The notes under the pieces: model-generated
Told to the model about the DNA's origin: nothing
The model's database searches: none
Seen by the model: only the letters and a program-made list of their open reading frames with translations
Shown: piece after piece, positions 24,601 through 35,069 of the stretch
Layout of the letters: each line of letters starts with the position of its first letter
How positions within the stretch are numbered: position 1 is the stretch's first letter
Made by a program: the position numbers and the translations under genes
DNA from: Podospora comata
Lineage: Eukaryota; Ascomycota; Sordariomycetes; Sordariales; Podosporaceae
Direction: 5' to 3'
NCBI GenBank assembly: GCA_017354895.1
Contig: CP071499.1
Coordinates: 2,976,001-3,040,000, forward strand
DNA: 64,000 bases

Positions 24601-24717
24601 CGGGATAGGGATGGGGAGGGGGATGATGGGGAGAGGAGGAGGAGTAGGAGGAAGGGGAGACGGGGGGAGGTGGTGGATGGGGAGGGAGAGGAGAGGGAGA
24701 GAAGGGATTATGGTTGA
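21690..24717 (+). CDS. RBBP6/Mpe1-type RING protein with RGG and RS/RD-rich tail
   Basis: Predicted 938-residue protein. Four exons (21690-21736, 21805-22297, 22358-22634, 22718-24717) have introns of 68, 60 and 83 bp. A Cys-rich RING of the C4C4 type seen in RBBP6 and Mpe1 lies at about residues 29-64 (CAIC, LPCCDQAICEGC, CPVC), followed by a conserved-looking helix (HKALRTTIKVFL). After it come acidic linkers, a Met/Gly-rich segment, RGRGRGRGYGYGGGGYGRG, and then a long Arg-Ser and Arg-Asp dipeptide region (about 24100-24300 in DNA). RS/RD tails are typical of nuclear pre-mRNA processing proteins, and the RING would make it a ubiquitin ligase. The ubiquitin-like DWNN domain and CCHC knuckle of Mpe1 are not seen. 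Exon 3 was chosen to start at 22358, after GCTAACCATGATCAAG, because of the branch site. Precise function is unknown to me. Confidence 0.82.
24112..24312 (+). repeat. Hexanucleotide-based Arg-Asp coding repeat
   Basis: Degenerate GATAGG/GATCGG/GACCGG hexamers in register code for RD and RE dipeptides within the RING protein. The run is imperfect at DNA level, with synonymous changes between units. Confidence 0.75.
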
Positions 24718-25778
24718 TGGGCGGCGAGATGCATGGGGTGTTGTAGGGTGGTTGTAGATTTACATAGGGGGGTTGTCACTCAGAAATCAAAAGCGCCCTT
24801 TTTGTGGAGATGGTTTTTTGGGGGTGAAATGGAAAAGAGGATAAAAAGCGATTTTCACGTTGGCATTGGTGGTGGGGTGTTGTTTGGTGTATATAGTATA
24901 TGATTAAGTGTGATGTATTTACAAGACTGGGGATCGGAGTACAATTGTGTCCTGTACCTACCGCCTTTATCAACGCTATCCACAGAATGAAGGTGTTTCT
25001 ATGCTTCAGGTTACTGTGTCCCTACCACGCCATCAGCTCGTGTTCTACTTAGCCAGTTAAGCACACTCAGTCGACCATGTTTTAGTTACGCCTTCATTCA
25101 GCCACACCAAAGGTTACCACAACCATGCCATTGAGGTGACAGTGATATGCAGGGTCGCAGCTTATTATACCGGCAATCATCAACACAGATTTCCCAGTCA
25201 AGAAACACAGCCTGCATCATCCCTCCCTCACCGTCCAATCCCATGCCCAGCTCGCCCAGACATCATCGTCAACAAGCGTCCGCGTGGTCGGTTTTAGCAC
25301 CCAGTGAGGTGTTAGTGGCGTGGAGATGGTGGCCCCTAAGGGGAAGCATTGGTTGACTTCCGGGCGGGAACTGCGGGGTTAGCTGACGCTTGTGCCCCCA
25401 AACGGGGGGCTTGTCTCCAACTGACAGCTCCCTATCGTGGTGGGGGTACATGGGTGCATGGGTACCTCTCTCCATATCACTTACCGCATCTTGACAACCT
25501 CCGTTTGCCTCCGTACCATCTCTCTCTCTTCCCGTGTCCTACCACTAGATCTGCTGCCAACCCCTCCCTCGGGCGTGAACTTTAACGACGGCTCTTTCTG
25601 ATGATGTCCAGCTTTATTCATTGACAACTGATTACACTGCAGTCAAAGAAAGAATATCAAAACAATTTACTACTTGTCTGTAAACCACACCCGACCACTT
25701 TCAGCTCCCTCCTCTCCATCTTATGTAACTTTCTTGCCTCACTCATACCATTTCCATCCCATTATTCACGACACAGCG
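24718..25778. other. Intergenic region before the septin-like gene
   Basis: 3' untranslated region of the RING gene, then a spacer with CT-rich DNA before the next start codon. No coding frame is supported. Confidence 0.55.
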
Positions 25779-28253
25779 ATGCGTCCGCTCACCGGTGATG
25801 ACGCCTTTGGTGGGCGTCCTCGGACCTCGACCATGGCGGGCGGCGACAGCGACACACCCGCCTTTTTGAACATGTCTTCTGCTGCTGCCGCTGCTGCTGC
25901 TCCGCAGATGACTTACTTCTTTGCTGATGAAGCTTCCATTGGGGATTCTTCGAGTGCGAGACCTCCTGCTCCGTTTCATCATCATCACAGGTCGAAAGAT
26001 AACAGGAGGTTCCCTTCGCTGGATCATCCTGATCATTATTCGCATCATATTCCCAAACAATATCCGCCACGCAGCTCACCAGCTGTTCAGTACGAAGACC
26101 GCGACGTCAGCGGCGGTAGAGCGATAAGCTCAAGCTCAAACTCCAAAGGCAAAGCCGTGGTGGCTGCTGCTGCTGCTGATAACACTGCTGTCAATTCCAA
26201 ACCTAATGACAGTGATGACCTGGCCACGCCTATGACAGTGACCTCGGGCAATTTCCCAAAGTTATCATCACCCCATCCTCCACCGCCGTTATCGACCACT
26301 TCCAACTCCCGCCCTACCACCCCGTTTCTGTCCGCCGGTCCAGCTTCAACACTGGGAAGTATCTCCTCTCGACGAAACTCATTGTCGTTATCCTCCGCCC
26401 CGTCTGTTATCGGAACCGACTACGACGATCATTTATACCCCGACGAAGACGAGCAACAATTGCAAGAGACAGAAATCATGGAAAGCAGCGGGAGTGTGCC
26501 GCAGCTGGTTATGCCCAGTATCAAGATGCCTTCTCGACGGCCGTTTACCGAACAGGGGAAACAGATGGGTAGATTGAAGGTGTTGATTGCGGGGGATAGT
26601 GGTGTGGGAAAGACTAGTTTGATCAAGGCTGTGGTGCAGAGCTGTGAGAGTTTTGTGCATGTTGATTCGATTGTTGCTGGAGAAGGGAATGGGATGCTGA
26701 GGAGTTTGCCTGTGGGAGGCAAGAGGGGGAAGGGGAAGGGGAGTGGGGAGACGAGGGAGATTACCGAGGTTTGGGCTAGTACGAAGCCTTATCCTGAGTG
26801 GTGGAGTGAGGTAGAGGCGGAGGGTGGTGGGTTGGGGAGGAGGAAGAGTTTGGGGGATGAGGTGCTGGATAGGAATGTTTGTTTTGTTGATACGATGGGG
26901 TATGGGTTTGGGAGTTCGGTGAGTTTTATGAGCGAGGGGGTGAGAATGGGGTTGGGATGAATGAGGGCTAATTTGTGATGGCAGTCTATGGATACTATTG
27001 CGCCGGTGACGGAGTATATTCAGGGTCATCTTCAGCGAATTAGTAGTGGTTCGTTGAGTGATGGGGATGTGTTGAGCATGCTGGGTGGTGAGGGGGGTGT
27101 GCAGGTTGATGTGGTGTTTTATATGGTGTCGAACCGTGAGTAGAGGTCCTCGTTGTCTGGGGTCCGGTATATGCTGACTTCGATATTAGGCCTCCGCCCT
27201 GTTGATATTCACTACTTACGACAGCTCTCACCCTTGACCAACATCATTATCCTGTTGGCGCAAACTGACCTTATGTCTGCGGACCAGGTTGCCGCAAGCA
27301 AGGAGCAAATCTACAGCCAGCTGAAAGAGGCCAATATCCGCCTCTTCTCTTTTAACACAACCTCTTTCAATTCCGATAAGCAAGGGGTATACGCCACATC
27401 CAGTGCCAACGGCTCAGACCACGACAACATGGACGCAAGCCTGCTCATGTCTCCCGACTACGTCCAACCACTCTTCCCAACTGAACTCGCCACCCTCGTC
27501 GAGCAAGTCTTCAACAAAGATGGCATCTCCCGCCTCCGTCACGCAGCCGCCCGTAAATACATCCAATGGCGAAAGACCCAGTCCCCAAGCCCACCATCGC
27601 TGTCACAGCGGTCCCTCCGCATGTCCAACTCCTTCAGCCAAAATTCTGTCTCTGGAAGCCAGATGCTCAACCCGCTTGGTAGCCCTCCATCGTACGCCCT
27701 AGCCAGAATCACAGACCACACCCAAAGAGAGGAACGCCTCGCCCAAGTCCGCTTTGCCAACTGGGCTGCTGACCTGCAGAAATCCATTGCCAACGAGAGG
27801 GCTCAGTATCTGGCCCTTGCCCGTGGTGACCGTGCCCTCTGGCTGACGGAACGGCTTAATGAGTGTATCCAAGAGGGGAGTCTAGTCCCAGTGAATAGTA
27901 GACAGCATACCCACCGCCACCGTGGAAGGAGTGGGAGTGATGGGTTAGAGTCACAGAGGTATAATAATGTGAGGAGACAACAGCAAGTGAGGCAGGTGCA
28001 TAGGGAGAGTAGTTTGAGGAAGGAACCAGAGGGGAAGCAGCAGCAGCAGCAGCAGCAAAACTCGAATCATGACCCGTTGGGGTTGTTGGAAGTGGCGGCT
28101 GACTTGAGGAGGAAGGGGTTGGTTGTTTTGGAGGTGTTGGGGAGTATTGGGGTTTTGGGCGGGGTGATGGTTTGGGTTGTTGATCGGTGGGTGCATGTGC
28201 AGGCTATTGGGTGGGTGTTGGGGGAGTGGGAGAGGTGGTGGGAGGGGAGGTGA
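25779..28253 (+). CDS. Septin-like P-loop GTPase with long disordered head and C-terminal membrane segment
   Basis: Predicted 784-residue protein. Three exons (25779-26918, 26985-27135, 27190-28253) have introns of 66 and 54 bp. The first 270 residues are low complexity (Ser, Pro, His, Ala runs). A septin-type GTP-binding domain follows: Walker A AGDSGVGKTSL (K278), a WASTKPYPEWW insert, DTMGYG as the G3-like motif, LRPVDIHYLRQLS across the second join, and NIIILLAQTDLMS (AQTD as the base-specificity motif in place of septin AKAD). After the domain comes a basic Ser-rich region, a Gln run, and a hydrophobic stretch (GLVVLEVLGSIGVLGGVMVW, residues about 737-760) near the end. Septins proper do not carry such a segment, so this may be a membrane-anchored septin-like GTPase. 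Start: first ATG in frame; MAGGDSD downstream is an alternative. Confidence 0.83.
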
Positions 28254-28806
28254 TTTAGGGTGGGGAGGTGATGGATGGAGATATTAGGGGTGATTAGGGG
28301 TTTAAGGGGGTATATAATACAGATAGTACTATCTGAGAATGGGGCCATGTTTTTTGAAAGAATGGAGCATATGGGACTTGGGAGTAGGGGGTGTTGAGGG
28401 GGATATATCATGTAATTTTTGGTTGGGGGTATATATAGTGAGAAAGAAATGGATATTTAAGTTTGTAAAGACTCTTCCACTGTGTTGAGCTGGGTGAGCG
28501 GGGACTTCTATCTTGTGGTCTGCTTTGGGGGAGCTTGGTCAAGTGTGTGAACTAGTGTGAGGTGTGTAGATGTGATGGTGTTGGAGAGACAAAGAAATGT
28601 AAGAACACAGAATGGCGGCCGTTTTGCTCACTGTAAAGGAAGGTGTAGGAGCTTATGTGTGTGTGTGATCGAGTGGTCTTGGTGGTCTTGTTCATTTTGG
28701 CGGAGGGGAAGAGGCGCTGTTATGGGAGGTAGGGGCTTACCAGCGCCCCGCTCTCTACCTATTCACTCACCCTCCTTATAATAAAAGGGCTTAAAAGAAA
28801 ATTAAT

Positions 28807-28976
28807 GAGCCTTTAAACTATCTTTTAAGACCTTTGAATCATCTTTCAAGGCGTTTGGACTATCTTTTAAGCCCTTCTAATTATCTTTTGAAGCCTCTTA
28901 ACTATTTTCCTGACGTCTTTTGACTATCCTTTAAAGCCTATCAAATATCTTTTAACTCTTAATAATCATCCTTCGA
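28807..28976 (+). repeat. 21-bp minisatellite, about eight degenerate units (upstream of the NLR)
   Basis: About eight units of 21-22 bp with consensus close to RGCCTCTTAACTATCTTTTA. Units are diverged, unlike a recent expansion. The same unit recurs at 35553-35678 in the same orientation and at about 48312-48372 in the opposite one. Confidence 0.85.
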
Positions 28977-28990
28977 AATATAGTTAAACG

Positions 28991-29000
28991 CTATATAAAG
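28991..29000 (+). promoter_or_regulatory. TATA-like element upstream of the NLR
   Basis: CTATATAAAG lies 15 bases after the last minisatellite unit and about 335 bases before the NLR start codon. It is a fair match to a TATA box, with no other support. Confidence 0.35.
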
Positions 29001-29332
29001 GGGGGTGTTGGCTAGATAAATAGGGGGCTCCGTAAAGCTTCTTTCCAAAGTAATGGAGGCTGCCACGTGAAATTTGGGCCATGGAAGATTATCAACAAGC
29101 CTTCGGACACAATAAAACGCCTGTGGGTGGCGGTGACATGTATGTGTGTGATGGCGGCATCTAATAGGGCAGCTTCCTTCTCTGTTGAGAATGCCTAGCA
29201 GGCTCAGCCGCAGAGCCACGCAAAGTGCAGAATTTGATGAGGCTGGCAGGCACGAAGCGGGGTTTTCCATTTTCGAAAACCACTTCCAAACTTTACAATT
29301 TCTCTGTTGGGATTTGCAAGTGTGTACTCAAC

Positions 29333-32300
29333 ATGGCTGCTATATCCAGAGACAAGATACCTGCTATTGGCCTGACCGTCATTTATGAGCCTAAGGGGGA
29401 GGCAAACTTGGAGTAAGTTGCTCTATTTCCAAGCACCTGTTCGCACATCATCGACGGCGGACCGATGAGCTGACATCCGCAAACAGTGTAGTCTTCGTAC
29501 ATGGGTTTACGGGCCATCCAGTGCGGACATGGACTCACAACGGAGGAGCTGAACGACTGGATCAGGCTTCTGAGCCACCACCCAAAGCCAGAAAAGTTAG
29601 CTTCTTGTCAAGGCCCCACGAACAAAAGAAATCGACTCCTTCTTCTGCCTCTGTATATTGGCCCCAAGACCTTCTTCCAAAGAACCTACCGCATGCCCGG
29701 GTCGCCACCTTCGGTTACGATACCAATATCAGACATAGACATGTCGGTCCAGTGCTCAACAAAAGTACCATTTATGACATGGCGAAAGATTTCTTGTATC
29801 AACTCGAAGCCCTTCGCAGATCGAATAGCTCCAGGCCTCTCCTTTTCATCGCTCACAGCCTTGGCGGCATAATGGTCAAAGAGGCCTTGCGGCAAGCGTA
29901 CAACAATCAGAATCGACATATTCAGCTTAGACAAACATTCGACTCAACCATTGGCATACTCTTCTTTGGGACGCCTCACGGAGGCGCTGATCCACGTGGA
30001 CTTGTCGTGGGAATTATCGAGAGACTTGCCAAAGGATTGGGATTCGAGGCTAACCAGCATGTTCTCAACACTTTGCTGCCGGATTCGGAGTGTAGGCAGC
30101 TAAGGGACGAGTTCAATCCGGTCCTTCAAGATCAAAACTGGATCATCTATTCTTTTCAAGAAGGGCTTGCACTGTCGGGTCTTGGACAAAAGGTCGTGGA
30201 AAATAGTTCGTCATGCCTGAACTTCCCGAAGACTGAGATGACCATCTCAATTGGGAAGGACCACCGTGAAATGTGGTAAGTTCAAACATCCCTCTTTTGA
30301 GCGTTGCTGTTACAGCCTGAAATTTAAGCTGACAGACCTCTTCGTCGCCCAGTCGTTTTTCTAGCGTCAATGACCCCCAGTATCAAAAGGTGGCAGCAGC
30401 TCTGGATCGTATTGCGGAACAAGTCTCGGTGTCCCCATCACCATCTGACGCGGGATTGCCCGCCCCATTTCCTGACAAGCAGGAACCCCCGGAGGCGACT
30501 TCGCTGGACCACCAGAGCATTCAAACACTGTTGGATTCGTTGAGATTTGAGCAGATCGACTCACGGCAGGAAAGCATTCGGGTGGCGCACAAAAACACTT
30601 GCGTCTGGATAACGAAAACACGAGAATACAAAGACTGGCTTGACATCAACAAGATGAAGGATCATCACGGCTTCCTTTGGATGAGAGGAAAAGCAGGAAG
30701 TGGAAAGTCAACTTTGATCAAATCGACCCTCAGAAGCTTTCAAAACTCCAAGAGCAGCAAGGGTACTACGGTCATCCACTTCTTCTTCAACGCGCGGGGT
30801 GCTGAGCTGGAGAAGACCACAAGAGGGATGTACCGGGCACTTCTCGTTCAACTACTGGAGATACTGCAGAAGAAAATGCCCCATTTTCAAAGGGATGTCT
30901 TCAACTCGGCTGCTATCAAAACTTGGAATGTGAGAGAAGGTCGCGAGTGGTCCGTCGCAATTCTGGAAGAGCTTTTCGAAAACGCCATTTTGTCTATTGG
31001 TCAGGAAGAAGTGACATGCTTCATCGACGCGCTGGACGAATGTGATGACGAGCAGGTTGAGCCGATGATTCGACTTTTTGAGAGAATCGGCGAACAAGCT
31101 GTCTCCAATGGCCTGCGCTTTCGTATCTTTTTTTCTAGTCGACCTTATCCGGATATCTCACTGGACACCTGTCTCAACCTCTTGCTTGACGGCCAGGAGG
31201 GGCATGTCAGAGATATCAAGACTTATATTCAGAAGGAATTGAGGGCTGGTGATCAGCAGACTAAGGATCAATTACTGTCGAGGGCATCAGGGATTTTCAT
31301 GTGGACTGTCCTGGTCGTGGACATCTTGAATAAGGAGAAGCGCAAAGGGACACCCAATCACTTAGTCACCAAAAAACTCAAAAAGATCCCGGGCGATCTA
31401 TGGGAGTTGTTCAAAAGCATTTTGAACCGAGATCAGGAGGACAAAGACCAGCTCCTGCTTTGTATCCAGTGGCTATTGTTCACGCGAAAACCGTTGGGTC
31501 CGGAGGAGTTTTATCATGCTCTTCTTGCCGGGATTGAGACTGACGACGATTCAGTGTTTGAGGACAACTCAGAGTCCGACGACTACGCAGTGCTTGGGGA
31601 GAACTCTGATTCTGAGCACAGTCCAGGTTTTCATGTTCAATCAGATCCAGACAAGGATTCACATTCCCTAGATGAAGGCACTTCTGCGACCGGGGATGCT
31701 TTGAGAGCCACAGTTCCTGATATTCCTAGATTCATTCGGAGTATTTCCAAGGGCCTTGCTGAGATCACACAGTCGGAGAAAGCCCCAGTTGTGCAGTTCA
31801 TCCATGAATCGGTGCGAGATTTTCTTCTAAAAGAAGAAAAAAGGGGGTTGCGAGTGGTTTGGCCCGAGCTTGGCGACGATTTTGAGGCGCAAAGCCATGA
31901 AAGATTGAAGCAATGCTGTTTCCAATACTATATGCGGAGGGACATTCTGACCATCCTCAGCGTTGGTTTCGACATCGCACTTCCCAAAGCTTCAGCTAAG
32001 GGAGGCCATGCCCTCCGCGTGAAGGCTACAGAGACCTTTCCATTTCTGGGTTATGCTACCCTAAACGTCCTCTGGCATGCTGAATGTGCGCAAACTGCTC
32101 AAGTTGGCGCTATTTCGCAACAATGGTTCCTCGATAAAGACTTCGACTTACGGACATGGTTGCTGTTGCGAAATCTTCAGGAAGTATATGAGGCTCGCCG
32201 CTACAACTCCACATACACAGCCAGTCTGCTTTATGTGTTGGCAGAGCACAACCTACCCGCCTTGACCAGAATATATTTACCCAAGTTCAGTGCTCTCGTC

Positions 32301-35069
32301 TGTCTCGCCACAGAACAAGAGCGATATGGCTCACCTGTCCTTGCCGCGATGGCATCCAAGAGTCGGGGTGCAGTTGATGCCTTCGTGGATTATTTTGCGG
32401 CCCTTCAGCAGACTCCGCCATCGACTGTTGGTGAATGGAGGTCAGAAACCGGAACGCTCCCGTCAATGTCCACTACTAGCTTTCGGTTTTCGCAGAAAAG
32501 GGGTCTTTTATCATATGCTGCGGAATATGGGGACGTGGCACTTTGCCATCTTGTTGGCAGGATTCTTGACCACGAGGGGATCAACAAGCGCGACCAGGAG
32601 GGAAGAACGCCTCTATGGTATGCCGCTCGGGGGGGACACAGCGATGTTGCGAAGGTTCTCTGTCAAGAAGGAGCAGACCCCAACATTGTTGGAAAGAACG
32701 ACATCTCGCCTCTTTTATCTGCAGTCAACAACGGACATCTGAAGGTTGTGGAATGCCTCTATCGGGAAGGTGCCAACATTGAAGCAAGTTCTGATCGTGG
32801 CACAACGCCTATCTCATGTGCATCTAAGGCAGGGCATGTCGACATTGTGAAGTTCCTCTGTGGGAAGTGTGCAGATATCAACAAACCCGACAGCGCGAAG
32901 AGAGGGCCTATTTCATACGCGTCTGAAGAAGGCCACACGGCTATTGTGTCATTTCTTGTTCGAGAAGGGGCTGACTTAAATGCCAAGGATGTCGATCAGA
33001 ACATACCTGCCGTGTACGCTGTCAGGAAGGGCCATATGGATTGTCTCAAGATTCTTGTTAGCAGCGACTCCGATTTTGAAGCGAAGAATAAGCGGGGAGA
33101 AACGATGCTGATGATGGCGGTTCGAAAGGGTCGCCAGAAGATGGCTGAGTGGCTTCTTGAGCATGGAGCCAGTGTCATGACAGTCAACCAGGAAGGAAAA
33201 TCTGCCATGGCTTACACATTGAGCATTTGGAACCCACAAGGATTGCCTTTGGCTCAGCTCATAAACCTGAAGGGCCGAAGCAACCCACACTGGATCGATG
33301 ATGGCGGAACAAGCGTTTTTCATTATGCTGCTCAGCAAGGAGATAACGAGGTCCTCCAATCTCTCTTAAATTTTGGGGTGGCGGACATCAATCTTCGAGA
33401 TGTAAGAGGGTGGACGCCACTTAGCCATGCTGTTACCCGTTTGAATAATCACGTTACGGTGAAGCTACTACTCGATACCGGGAAGGTCGAGGTTGACTCT
33501 AAGGACAATGATGGCCGCACGCCACTTAACCATGCTGTTACCCGTTCGGATAATCACGCTACGGTGAAGCTACTACTCGACACCGGGAAGGTCGAGGTTA
33601 ACTCTAAGGACAATGATGGCCGCACGCCACTTAGCCATGCCGTTTCAGAGTCCAGTAATGAAACAGTGAAGCTACTACTTGACACCGGGAAGGTCGAGGT
33701 TAACTCTAAGGACAATGATGGCCGCACGCCACTTAGCTATGCTATTGCCCGTTCGGATAATCACGTTACGGTGAAGCTACTACTCGACACCGGGAAGGTC
33801 GAGGTTAACTCTAAGGACAATGGTGGCCGCACGCCACTTAGCTATGCTGTTGCCCGTTCGGATAATCACGTTACGGTGAAGCTACTACTCGACACCGGGA
33901 AGGTCGAGGTTAACTCTAAGGACAATGATGGCCGCACGCCACTTAGCTATGCTGTTGCCCGTTTGTATAATCACGTTACGGTGAAGCTACTACTCGCCAC
34001 CGGGAAGGTCGAGGTTAACTCTAAGGACAATGATGGCCGCACGTCACTTAGCCATGCTGTTGCCCGTTCGTATAATCACGCTACGGTGAAGCTACTACTC
34101 GACACCGGGAAGGTCGAGGTTAACTCCAAGGACAATGATGGCCGCACGCCACTTAGCCATGCTGTTACCTATTTTAACAATCACGTTACGGTGAAGCTAT
34201 TACTCGACACCGGGAAGGTCGAGGTTAACTCTAAGGACAATGATGGCCGCACGCCACTTAGCCATGCCGTTTCAGAGTCCAGTAATGAAACAGTGAAGCT
34301 ACTACTTGACACCGGGAAGGTCGAGGTTAACTCCAAGGACAATGATGGCCGCACGCCACTTAGCCATGCTGTTGCCCGTTCGGATAATCACGTTACGGTG
34401 AAGCGACTACTCGACACCGGGAAGGTCGAGGTTAACTCTAAGGACAATGATGGCCGCACGTCACTTAGCCATGCTGTTGCCCGTTCGTATAATCACGTTA
34501 CGGTGAAGCGACTACTTGACACCGGGAAAGTCGAGGTTAACTCTAAGGACAATGATGGCCGCACGTCACTTAGCCATGCTGTTGCCCGTTCGTATAATCA
34601 CGTTACGGTGAAGCTACTACTTGCCACCGGGAAGGTCGAGGTTAACTCTAAGGACAATGATGGCCGCACGCCACTGAGTTGGGCGGCGGGGAGCGGGGTT
34701 TATGACTGTGTAAAAAAGCTTCTTTTGGTTGGCACAGTGGATGTGGACGCAAGGGATTTGCAAGGCCGTACACCACTTGTACACGCCTTGGATTATCTAC
34801 TACTGAATGTATCGAGTGGATTCATCAGGGCAAATGTATTGAAAGTCATCACTGCCTTCCTCAAGACTGGTAGAGTCAACGTTGATATGACAGATAACCG
34901 GGACCGCACAGCGCTTGATATCGCCGCCGCGATTGACAGAAAGGAGAAAAGCAGTGGAGAGGGATTTCTCTGGTGGAAAAAAGGAAACAGTGTCGTTAAA
35001 ATGTTGCAGGAGTACAAGGAGGGAAGGTTCAGGGGTTTGCCAGATCCGAAGCTGCTTGAATGGAGATAG
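29333..35069 (+). CDS. Fungal NLR: SesB-like hydrolase, NACHT, ankyrin repeats
   Basis: Predicted 1861-residue NOD-like receptor. Three exons (29333-29412, 29487-30275, 30353-35069) have introns of 74 and 77 bp. The N-terminal alpha/beta hydrolase of SesB type has VFVHGF (oxyanion region), IAHSLGG (nucleophile S151) and a late DHREMC His formed across intron 2. NACHT: GKAGSGKSTLIK (K408), HFFFNARG, FIDALDECDDEQ (D515). The winged-helix-like part ends near FIHESVRDFLL and carries an acidic linker around residues 687-733. Ankyrin repeats run from about 1000 to 1820: about nine ordinary ones, then twelve near-identical units (1307-1724), then a few diverged ones. In fungi such NLRs mediate heterokaryon incompatibility or response to microbes; the C-terminal repeats are the presumed sensor and SesB the effector. 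The ligand is unknown. It lacks the C-to-G skew of its neighbours. Confidence 0.93.
33402..34655 (+). repeat. Twelve near-identical ankyrin-coding units
   Basis: Ten units of 105 bp and two of 102 bp sum exactly to this span. The core is GRTPLSHAV... TVKLLLDTGKVEVNSKD. Most differences fall in the codons for unit positions 12-18 (SDNHV, SYNHV, LYNHV, SDNHA, YFNNHV, ESSNET). Units 3 and 9 share the 34-residue SESSNET form and are almost identical in DNA, suggesting block duplication or gene conversion. Confidence 0.95.

Larger units (their letters stand above)
28254..29332. other. AT-richer upstream flank of the NLR gene
   Basis: No gene is seen. It holds a 21-bp minisatellite (28807-28976), a TATA-like site just after it, and the NLR leader. 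Base composition is more AT-rich than the housekeeping blocks. Confidence 0.6.

Noticed and set aside
23423-24757. A 444-codon frame overlapping the RS/RD tail
   Set aside because: It is a shifted reading of the RD hexamer repeat (Ile/Gly/Arg repeats). The RING frame continues through and explains the region.
30852-33359. Several minus-strand frames of 60-127 codons within the NLR
   Set aside because: They are mirror frames of a gene with intact NACHT and ankyrin motifs.
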